Shown piece after piece: positions 12,770 to 18,602 of a stretch of 18,602 nucleotides of DNA. How positions within the stretch are numbered: position 1 is the first letter of the stretch; the number at the start of each line of letters is the position of its first letter. The DNA is taken from the NCBI GenBank assembly GCA_036525535.1, contig DATDAH010000053.1, forward strand, positions 1 to 18,602, in the 5' to 3' direction. The translations under genes and the position numbers were made by a program. The notes under the pieces were generated by a model, which did not search any database, was not told where the DNA came from, and saw nothing but the letters and a program-made list of their open reading frames with translations. This DNA comes from DATDAH01 sp036525535. Lineage in GTDB: Bacteria > Actinomycetota > Acidimicrobiia > Acidimicrobiales > DATDAH01.

Positions 12770-13915
12770 GTGCGAACCGCCTACCTGGACTGCGCGGCGT
12801 CGATGCCGGTGCGGCCGGAGGCGGTGGCCGAGATGACCCGCGTCCTGACCGAGCTGCCGGGGAACCCCTCGGGCGCCCACTTCGCCGCTCGGGAGGCCCG
12901 CCGGGTGCTCGACGACGCCCGGGACGTCCTGGGCGAGGCGCTGGGCGCCGGGCCCGGCGACATCGTGTTCACGGGCGGCGGGACCGAGGCGGACAACCTG
13001 GCCGTGCTCGGGGCCCAGGGGGCCCGGGGTGGCGCGGTCGTGGCCTCGGCCGTCGAGCACCCCGCCGTGCGAGACCCGGCGGCCGCCCTCTGCGGGCGCG
13101 TCGCGCCGGTCGACTCCACGGGGCGGATCGACCTGGACGCGCTTGCCGTCGTCCTCGATGAGGTCGATGCCGTGGCGGTGGTGTCGGTGATGCTGGTCAA
13201 CAACGAGGTCGGGACGATCCAGCCCATCGCCGAGGTGGCTGAGGTCGTCCGCCGCCATGCCCCCGACGCCGTGCTCCACACCGACGCCGTCCAGGCCCTG
13301 TCCTGGGTCGACGTGGCCACCGCGGCTGCAGACGCAGACCTCATTTCGGTCAGCGCCCACAAGTTCGGAGGCCCCAAGGGCGTCGGTGCCCTCGTCGTAC
13401 GTCCCGGCGTCAGGCTGACCGCCCGTCAGATCGGTGGGGGCCAGGAGCGGGATCGACGCAGTGGCACCCAGAACGTGGCCGGCGTCGCCGCCATGGCCAC
13501 CGCCGCGGGCCTGACCGCCGCCCGCCGGACCGAGGACACCGCCCGCGTCGCCGCCCTTCGTGACCGTCTGGTCGACGGGCTCCTGGCCGAGGTCCCTGAC
13601 GCCGTGGAGACCGGTGTCGCCGGCGGTGACCGTTCTGGCCGCGCCGCCGGCCTGGCCCACGTCTGCTTCCCGGGGGTGGAGGCGGAGGCCCTGCTCTTCC
13701 TGCTCGACCAGGCCGGGGTGGCCGCCTCCGCCGCCTCGTCCTGTGCCAGCGGCGCGGCCGAGCCGTCCCACGTCCTGGCCGCGATGGGTGTGCCCCGGGA
13801 CCAGGCTGCGGGCTCGCTGCGCCTCTCGTTGGGCTGGGCCAGCACCGAGGCGGACGTGGACCGGGCCCTCGATGTCGTGCCGGGCGCCGTGACCCAGCTG
13901 CGGGCAGCCCGATGA
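12770..13915 (+). CDS. Cysteine desulfurase (IscS/NifS family)
   Basis: This 381-residue PLP enzyme begins MRTAYLDCAASMPVRPEA, the usual start of class I desulfurases. It has GGGTEADNLAV (69-79), H97 in VEHPAV, NNEVGTIQPI (144-153), TDAVQA (171-176), the PLP lysine K198 in SAHKFGGPKGVG, GGGQERDRRSGTQN (222-235) and the catalytic cysteine C325 in SSCASGA. It converts cysteine to alanine and carries the sulfur as a persulfide on C325. The stop overlaps the mnmA start as ATGA, so its main role is probably to supply sulfur for tRNA 2-thiouridine; a wider Fe-S role is possible. The GTG start is fixed by TAGCCT 6 nt upstream and by the family N-terminus. Confidence 0.95.
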   Translation: MRTAYLDCAASMPVRPEAVAEMTRVLTELPGNPSGAHFAAREARRVLDDARDVLGEALGAGPGDIVFTGGGTEADNLAVLGAQGARGGAVVASAVEHPAVRDPAAALCGRVAPVDSTGRIDLDALAVVLDEVDAVAVVSVMLVNNEVGTIQPIAEVAEVVRRHAPDAVLHTDAVQALSWVDVATAAADADLISVSAHKFGGPKGVGALVVRPGVRLTARQIGGGQERDRRSGTQNVAGVAAMATAAGLTAARRTEDTARVAALRDRLVDGLLAEVPDAVETGVAGGDRSGRAAGLAHVCFPGVEAEALLFLLDQAGVAASAASSCASGAAEPSHVLAAMGVPRDQAAGSLRLSLGWASTEADVDRALDVVPGAVTQLRAAR

Positions 13916-14937
13916 GGGTCCTCTGCGCGATGTCGGGCGGAGTGGACTCGTCGGTCACCGCCGCGCTCCTGGCCGAGCAGGGTCACGACGTCCAAGGCGT
14001 CACCCTCCGTCTGTGGGGCGGTGAGTCCGACCAGGGCTGTTGCTCGGTGGCCGACGTCGACGACGCTCGCCGAGTGGCCGACCACCTCGGCCTCGACCAC
14101 CACGTCTTCAACTTCGGGCCCGACTTCGATCGCCAGGTCGTGGCTCCCTACGTCGCCGCCCACGCCGAGGGGCGCACGCCCAACCCTTGCGTGGAGTGCA
14201 ACCGGCACCTCAAGTTCGACCGGCTCCTGGACCGGGCCCGGGCCCTCGGCTTCGACGCCATCGCCACCGGCCATCACGCCCGAGTCGTCGAGCGGCCCGA
14301 TGGCACCCGTCGCGTCGCCCGCGGCGCTGACGGCCCCAAGGACCAGTCCTACGTGCTCTACATGCTCGACCAGGCCGCGCTGGCCCAAGTCCTGCTGCCG
14401 GTCGGCACCATGACCAAGGCGGAGGTCCGGGACCGGGCCGCGGCGCTCCGCCTGCGCACGGCGGCCAAGCCCGACAGCCAGGACGTCTGCTTCATCCAGA
14501 CGGCGGCGGGGCGCCGCGGCTTCCTCGAGTCCCGCATCGACCTGACTCCCGGACGGATCGTGGATGCGAACGGCCGGACGGTCGGCGAGGTCGACGCCGT
14601 CGAGCTGGTCACGGTCGGCCAGCGCCGGGGCCTCGGCCTCCGCAGCCAGCAGGAGCCGAGCTTCGTGACCTCAGTGGACGTGGCCACGGCGACGGTGACC
14701 ATGGGCCGCAAGGAGGACCTGCTCGACCAGGAGCTGGTGCTGACCGAGCTGGCCTGGGCCGACCGGCCCGTGTCCGGCCCCGTCCTGGCCCAGTGCAGTG
14801 CCCACGGCGAGGCCCGCTCGGGCGTCCTCGACGGCTCGGTGCTCCGTTGGGACGCGGCCCAGCCGCGCGTCGCCCCCGGCCAGAGCGTGGCCCTCTACGA
14901 GGCCGACCAGGTCCTCGGCGGCGCGATCGTCGCCTGA
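13912..14937 (+). CDS. mnmA: tRNA-specific 2-thiouridylase MnmA
   Basis: This 341-residue protein begins with the PP-loop MSGGVDSSVTAALL (7-20). It has TPNPCVECNRHLKFD (89-103) holding the first catalytic cysteine C93, GHHAR (120-124), KDQSYVLYML (143-152), and KPDSQDVCFI (186-195) with the second catalytic cysteine C193. The C-terminal beta-barrel (about 215-341) includes VGQRRGLGL. It adenylates U34 of Lys, Glu and Gln tRNAs and replaces the 2-oxygen with sulfur. Placement directly after a cysteine desulfurase with an ATGA overlap suggests stoichiometric synthesis and direct persulfide transfer (inference). Its length is slightly below the E. coli enzyme. The end is separated by 11 bp from a convergent gene. 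Confidence 0.97.
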   Translation: MRVLCAMSGGVDSSVTAALLAEQGHDVQGVTLRLWGGESDQGCCSVADVDDARRVADHLGLDHHVFNFGPDFDRQVVAPYVAAHAEGRTPNPCVECNRHLKFDRLLDRARALGFDAIATGHHARVVERPDGTRRVARGADGPKDQSYVLYMLDQAALAQVLLPVGTMTKAEVRDRAAALRLRTAAKPDSQDVCFIQTAAGRRGFLESRIDLTPGRIVDANGRTVGEVDAVELVTVGQRRGLGLRSQQEPSFVTSVDVATATVTMGRKEDLLDQELVLTELAWADRPVSGPVLAQCSAHGEARSGVLDGSVLRWDAAQPRVAPGQSVALYEADQVLGGAIVA

Positions 14938-14952
14938 TCCGCCGGGAGTCAG
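14934..14952. terminator. Weak hairpin between the convergent mnmA and membrane-protein genes
   Basis: CTGATCC (14934-14940) pairs with GGAGTCAG (14945-14952), leaving one bulged G and a short loop. It bridges the stop codons of both genes, so it could act in both directions. It has no U tract and is only weakly supported. Confidence 0.28.
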
Positions 14953-15818
14953 GGGACCGGGAGGTTGCGCTCGGTGGCTTCGGCGAGGACGGCGGCGGGG
15001 CGGGTGGGGGCGACGAGGACGGCGGCGGTGCTGATCACCTCGGCCGGGGCGCGGCCGGGCCGGCGCCGGAGCAGGTCGGACGGTTGCCGGAGGCGGAGCT
15101 CCATGAGGAGGCCTCCGGCGCCCATGGTCAGGTCCTCGGCGTCGGTGTCGGTCGGCGCCGGACCGATCGAGGCCAGCGAGGCCTTGGGCAGCAGGACGGG
15201 CTCCACGATGGTCATCGGGTCGTGCACGACGACGCCGCCGGGCACGAAGACCAGGAAGCGACGGGACAGGGCGTGCAGCGATCGAGCGCCGAGGACGGCC
15301 ACCCCCCCGCCCACGACCACGGCGAAGCCGCCCACGATCCACTGCCCTGCCGCCAGCAGGAGCGGACCGATCGACAGGCCGGCGAGCAGGACGACGACGG
15401 CGAGCGGCGCGAGGGCGACGGCGATGGTCGGTGGCACCCGCAGGGGCAGCCGGCGCTCGGGGCCGTAGGACGACCCGTCGACCAGGTCGGCGCCCACAGT
15501 CGGCCAGGCGCCGACGACCACCACGAGGGCGGCCACGGTGACCCCGACGAGGTCGACGGTCTCGACACCGCCCCGCACGGCGGCGGCCACGGTGACGGCG
15601 ACGAGCGCCGGGAGGGCGACCCGGAGAACCGTCAAGGAGACGATGCGGGGCACCAGCAGAGCCAGCAGGACGGCGGCCCAAGCCAGCCACAGCTCGGCGG
15701 CGGCCACCCCGGCGACCGGGGTCGACGAGCTGCTCAGCGCGTCCTCGATCGCCGGGCCGACGGTGAGGGGAAGGGTCAGCCAGAGCACCCGTAGCAGGTT
15801 GAGCGCTCCCGGTTGCAC
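14949..15818 (-). CDS. Uncharacterised multi-pass membrane protein
   Basis: I do not recognise a named domain in this 289-residue protein. It has about six to seven hydrophobic segments (roughly 7-23, 38-57, 60-80, 84-104, 131-152, 157-178) and then a cytoplasmic C-terminal half of about 110 residues. That half starts LGARSLHALSRRFLVFVPGGVVVHDPMT, which looks like a membrane-proximal PH-like or bacterial PH-domain strand pattern (weak inference). GTG 15818 has AAATCT 6 nt upstream. It converges with mnmA and is divergent from the MetE-like gene. Similar hypothetical membrane proteins occur beside mnmA/ligA in related Actinobacteria, as far as I recall. Confidence 0.78.
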   Translation of the reverse strand: MQPGALNLLRVLWLTLPLTVGPAIEDALSSSSTPVAGVAAAELWLAWAAVLLALLVPRIVSLTVLRVALPALVAVTVAAAVRGGVETVDLVGVTVAALVVVVGAWPTVGADLVDGSSYGPERRLPLRVPPTIAVALAPLAVVVLLAGLSIGPLLLAAGQWIVGGFAVVVGGGVAVLGARSLHALSRRFLVFVPGGVVVHDPMTIVEPVLLPKASLASIGPAPTDTDAEDLTMGAGGLLMELRLRQPSDLLRRRPGRAPAEVISTAAVLVAPTRPAAVLAEATERNLPVP

Positions 15819-15824
15819 TCCGGG

Positions 15825-15830
15825 AGATTT
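15825..15830 (-). promoter_or_regulatory. Putative -10 (AAATCT) of the membrane-protein gene
   Basis: On the minus strand AAATCT (15830 to 15825) ends 6 nt before GTG 15818. A at position 2 and T at position 6 are kept. It is also one of very few A/T-rich patches in the window. Confidence 0.42.
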
Positions 15831-15852
15831 GCCGATGGCGACCGTTGGTGGC

Positions 15853-15858
15853 TATTCA
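15853..15858 (+). promoter_or_regulatory. Weak -10-like (TATTCA) before the MetE-like gene
   Basis: TATTCA ends 7 nt before GTG 15866. The last base is A instead of T, so this is the weakest of the series. If it is wrong, TTG 15845 or GTG 15848 are earlier in-frame starts. Confidence 0.3.
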
Positions 15859-15865
15859 CGACGGT

Positions 15866-16912
15866 GTGGGGGAAGCCGAAACCGACGCCGAGACGCCCGA
15901 CGACGCCGACTTCCCGGTCGCGACCGGGACGGCGACGGCCATCGGCAGCCTGCCGCTCGACGATCCCGACGAGGCAGCCCGATTCGTCCTCCAGGCCCTG
16001 CCGCGACTCCCCGCCGCGCCCACCCTGCCGACCGCCCACCCCGTCGAGGGAATGCTGGCTCAAGCCGCCTGGGGACTGCGCGGCGTGACCGTGGCCGACG
16101 ACGGCAGCCTGGCCGTGAGGCCGCTCGAGCTCGACGGGCACCATCCGTACGCTGAAGACGCGGGCGTCGGCGGGCCACCGTTCGCCGCACTGCAGGCCTT
16201 CCTCCGCGCCGTCAAGGGCCGCACGAGCCCGGTGAAGCTCCAGCTCACCGGCCCGGTGACCCTCGGGCGAGCGCTGGTCGACGCCGGGGCTCCCGCAGAC
16301 GTGGCCTTCGCCGTGGCCGGCTCGGCCGTGCGGGAGCGGGTGGAGACGCTCCTGGCCGCCGCTCGCCACGCCGTGCCGTCGGCCCCGCTGGTCGTCTTCC
16401 TCGACGAGCCCGGCCTCACCGGCAACGAGCACCCGCGCTTCCCGCTGGCCAACGAGGAGGTCGTCCGGCTCCTCAGCGAGTCGCTGGCTTCGATCGAGCT
16501 GGACGCCATCAGCGGAGTGCACTGTTGCGGGCCGACCGACTGGTCGCTGGTCACCCAGGCCGGGCCCCGGGTCCTGTCCCTGCCCGTGACGGCCGGCGTC
16601 GTCACCCATGCCGGCACCCTCGGCCGGTTCCTGGACCGGGACGGCTGGATCGCCTGGGGGGCCGTGCCCACCGACGAACCCGTGGGGGAGACGGGCGACG
16701 GCCTCTGGCGGCGGCTCTCCGACCTCTGGTGCGGCCTGGTGCGCGAGGGCTGCGACGCCGGTCGCCTGCGCCGTCAGGCCCTGATCACCCCCGCCTGCGG
16801 CCTGGCTGCCCACGCCGAGCGCCAAGCCGACCACCGCCTTCGCCTGGCCGCCGAGCTGGGCCGGCGGGTATTGGGCCAGGCCATCGGCGTGCGCCTCCAG
16901 GTCGGCGCCTGA
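15866..16912 (+). CDS. Cobalamin-independent methionine synthase-like protein (MetE C-terminal domain)
   Basis: This 348-residue single-barrel protein matches the catalytic C-terminal half of MetE. It has ATAIGSLP (23-30), KLQLTGPVTLG (124-134), VVFLDEPGL (176-184), the zinc motif HCC (H219, C221; HxC in MetE), and the distant cysteine ligand C311 in ITPACGLA. The zinc site therefore looks intact. Full-length MetE has about 750 residues and an N-terminal half; that half is missing, so this is a core-MetE-like enzyme. Such enzymes move a methyl group to homocysteine or another thiol, sometimes from a corrinoid protein rather than methyl-tetrahydrofolate. The methyl donor is unknown. The start is uncertain (15845, 15848 or 15866). 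It is followed after 43 bp by ligA, which has its own promoter. Confidence 0.85.
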   Translation: MGEAETDAETPDDADFPVATGTATAIGSLPLDDPDEAARFVLQALPRLPAAPTLPTAHPVEGMLAQAAWGLRGVTVADDGSLAVRPLELDGHHPYAEDAGVGGPPFAALQAFLRAVKGRTSPVKLQLTGPVTLGRALVDAGAPADVAFAVAGSAVRERVETLLAAARHAVPSAPLVVFLDEPGLTGNEHPRFPLANEEVVRLLSESLASIELDAISGVHCCGPTDWSLVTQAGPRVLSLPVTAGVVTHAGTLGRFLDRDGWIAWGAVPTDEPVGETGDGLWRRLSDLWCGLVREGCDAGRLRRQALITPACGLAAHAERQADHRLRLAAELGRRVLGQAIGVRLQVGA

Positions 16913-16943
16913 CGAGCCGGCCGTTGCCGTCACTGGTCGCCGG

Positions 16944-16949
16944 TAGCTT
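16944..16949 (+). promoter_or_regulatory. Putative -10 (TAGCTT) of ligA
   Basis: TAGCTT ends 6 nt before GTG 16956, which predicts a leaderless transcript. There is no Shine-Dalgarno in the 6-nt gap. Confidence 0.58.
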
Positions 16950-16955
16950 CTGACC

Positions 16956-18602
16956 GTGGCGACCGACCCCACCGCCGACGAGATCACCGCCGCCGAGCGG
17001 GTCCAGGAGCTGGCGGAGCAGATCCGGTTCCACAACGAGCGGTACCACACGCTCGACGACCCGCTGATCAGCGACGCCGACTTCGACGCCCTCGTCCGTG
17101 AGCTGAAGGCCCTCGAGGCCGAGTTCCCGGACCTGGCCGCGCCCGACTCGCCGACGCAGGATGTCGGCGGCGCCCCGTCCACCACCTTCGCCCCGGTCGA
17201 GCACGCCGTTCGGATGATGTCGCTGGACAACGCCTTCGAGCTGGAGGAGCTCGTGGCCTGGGGCGCCCGCCTCCAGCGTCGGCTGGGCCAGGCCGCGGAT
17301 GCGGCGGTGGACTACGTCTGCGAGCTGAAGATCGACGGCTTGGCCGTGTCCATCCGCTACGAGCAGGGCCGCTACGTCCAGGCCGCCACCCGGGGCAACG
17401 GCCGGGTCGGCGAGGACATCACCCCCAACGTGGCCACCCTGGCCCAGGTCCCCGAGAGGCTGACGGGCGACGTCCCCGACGTGCTGGAGATCCGGGGCGA
17501 GATCTACATGCCCATCCCGGCGTGGAACGCCCTCAACGAGGAACAGGAGCGACAGGGCCTGGCCCGCTACGTGAACCCCCGCAACACTGCGGCGGGCTCG
17601 CTGCGCCAGAAGGACGCGGCGATCACGGCCACGCGCAACCTGGCGCTGTGGACCTACCAGCTCGGCCAGGTCCGGGGCGGGCCGACCTTCACCTCCCATC
17701 ACGAGACCCTGGACTACATCCGGTCCCTCGGCCTGCCCGTCAACCCGAAGATCGAGCGCCTGTCCGGGCTGGAGGAGATCCACCAGTACTGCGTGGGCTG
17801 GCTGGAGCACCGCCACGACCTCGACTACGAGATCGACGGCGTCGTGGTGAAGGTGGACGACCTCGCCCTGCGCGACGAGCTGGGCTCGACGGCCAAGGCA
17901 CCCCGCTGGGCCATCGCCTTCAAGTTCCCGCCCGAGGAACGCACCACCCTGCTCAAGGACATCATGGTGTCCATCGGGCGGACCGGGAAGGCGACGCCGT
18001 TCGCCCTGCTCGAGCCCGTCTTCGTCGGCGGTTCGACCGTCGGCCTGTCGACCCTCCACAACCAGGACCAGGTGGCGGCCAAGGACGTCCGGCCGGGGGA
18101 CACCGTCACCGTGCGCAAGGCGGGCGACGTGATCCCCGAGGTCGTCGGCCCCGTGCTCGGGCTGCGCAAGAAGGGCCTGCGCAAGTGGAAGTTCCCGACA
18201 GTCTGCCCGGTCTGCCGCGGCCCGCTGGTCCGGCTGGAGGGCGAGAGCGACACCTTCTGCACGAACCTCGACTGTCCCGCCCAGATCGCCGGGCGCATCG
18301 AGCACTTCGCCTCCCGAGGCGCCATGGACATCGAGGGCTTCGGTGAGCAACGGGCCCAGCTGTTCACCCATCTCGATCCCGAGACGGGCACCCGGCTCAT
18401 CACCGACGTCGGCGACATCTACACCCTCGACTGGGGTGTCATCCTGGGCATGGAGGGCTTCGGCGAGATCGCGGTGCGGAACCTCCAGGCGGCCATCGAG
18501 TCGTCGCGGTCACGGCCGCTGGCCAACCTGCTGGTGGGCCTGAACATCCGGCACCTGGGGGGGACCATGGCCGAGTTGGTGGCCATGGGCATGGGCAGCC
18601 TC
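16956..18602 (+). CDS. ligA: NAD-dependent DNA ligase LigA, C-terminus outside window
   Basis: The frame is open from GTG 16956 to the window end (549 codons). Domain Ia has HNERYHTLDDPLISDADFD (segment 26-44), which binds NMN. The adenylation site is CELKIDGLA (122-130) with catalytic lysine K125. The later nucleotidyltransferase motifs are TRGNGRVGEDIT, EIRGEIYMP, YEIDGVVVKVDD and WAIAFKFPPEE. The OB fold contains SIGRTGKATPFALLEPV, and the four-Cys zinc finger follows (CPVC, then C and C in CTNLDC). The HhH domain begins before the edge; the rest and the BRCT domain lie beyond. It seals nicks in replication and repair using NAD+. The start is supported by TAGCTT 6 nt upstream. Confidence 0.97.
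   Translation, partial: MATDPTADEITAAERVQELAEQIRFHNERYHTLDDPLISDADFDALVRELKALEAEFPDLAAPDSPTQDVGGAPSTTFAPVEHAVRMMSLDNAFELEELVAWGARLQRRLGQAADAAVDYVCELKIDGLAVSIRYEQGRYVQAATRGNGRVGEDITPNVATLAQVPERLTGDVPDVLEIRGEIYMPIPAWNALNEEQERQGLARYVNPRNTAAGSLRQKDAAITATRNLALWTYQLGQVRGGPTFTSHHETLDYIRSLGLPVNPKIERLSGLEEIHQYCVGWLEHRHDLDYEIDGVVVKVDDLALRDELGSTAKAPRWAIAFKFPPEERTTLLKDIMVSIGRTGKATPFALLEPVFVGGSTVGLSTLHNQDQVAAKDVRPGDTVTVRKAGDVIPEVVGPVLGLRKKGLRKWKFPTVCPVCRGPLVRLEGESDTFCTNLDCPAQIAGRIEHFASRGAMDIEGFGEQRAQLFTHLDPETGTRLITDVGDIYTLDWGVILGMEGFGEIAVRNLQAAIESSRSRPLANLLVGLNIRHLGGTMAELVAMGMGSL

Noticed and set aside
16924..16929. TTGCCG as the -35 of ligA
   Set aside because: The spacer to TAGCTT is only 14 bp, shorter than the usual 16-19. 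No convincing -35 was found for most of the proposed promoters, so none was annotated.
16785..18371. 528-codon minus-strand open frame antisense to ligA
   Set aside because: It mirrors the ligA codons, and the ligA frame carries every expected motif. The antisense product has no recognisable domain.

Overview
The window looks like chromosomal core DNA from a very GC-rich actinobacterium. Third codon positions are almost all G or C, GTG starts are common, and genes are packed with start/stop overlaps. The MoxR/DUF58/DUF4129/DUF4350/SpoIIM-like/RDD cluster and the cysteine desulfurase-mnmA-metE-like-ligA order suggest an Acidimicrobiia-type lineage; this is recall and inference, since no database could be searched. 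No rRNA, tRNA, CRISPR, insertion sequence or phage gene was seen, and nearly every base is coding. No stretch over 300 bases lacks a gene.

Layout. (1) 1-2044, minus: a trehalose-6-phosphate phosphatase fused to a GH15 glycosidase, cut by the window edge. (2) 2114-3944: a rhomboid protease with an N-terminal Cys/His module (+), an SRPBCC protein (-), an isolated Nfu N-terminal domain protein (+), and a 63-residue Cys/His-rich protein (+). (3) 3941-5736, minus: a SAM methyltransferase translationally coupled to a GalT-type nucleotidyltransferase. (4) 5805-10830, plus: a five-gene operon of membrane protein, DUF4129, DUF4350, MoxR ATPase and DUF58. It meets a convergent SpoIIM-like (DUF95) membrane gene, which is divergent from an RDD membrane gene. 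(5) 12770-14937, plus: cysteine desulfurase coupled to mnmA (tRNA 2-thiolation). (6) A membrane protein (-), a MetE C-terminal-type zinc methyltransferase (+), and the first 549 codons of ligA (+).

The most striking signal is regulatory. Almost every transcription unit has an actinobacterial -10-like hexamer (A at position 2 and T at position 6) ending 6-9 nt before its start codon, usually without a Shine-Dalgarno sequence. That is the geometry of leaderless mRNAs. At two divergent gene pairs (3423-3432 and 11868-11877) the two opposed -10 hexamers share one central TA, giving compact bidirectional promoters. Using this rule, the SpoIIM-like gene appears to start at CTG, exactly where the family's N-terminus begins. 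The RDD gene appears to be preceded by a leaderless 14-codon upstream ORF whose TGA overlaps the RDD GTG. Two convergent gene pairs end in a shared CTAG (two TAG stops in 4 bp), and one of these pairs supports the reality of the small Cys-rich gene. The genes themselves are mostly known families; the unusual parts are the promoter and start architecture, the small Cys-rich protein, and a possible catalytic substitution in the GH15 domain.
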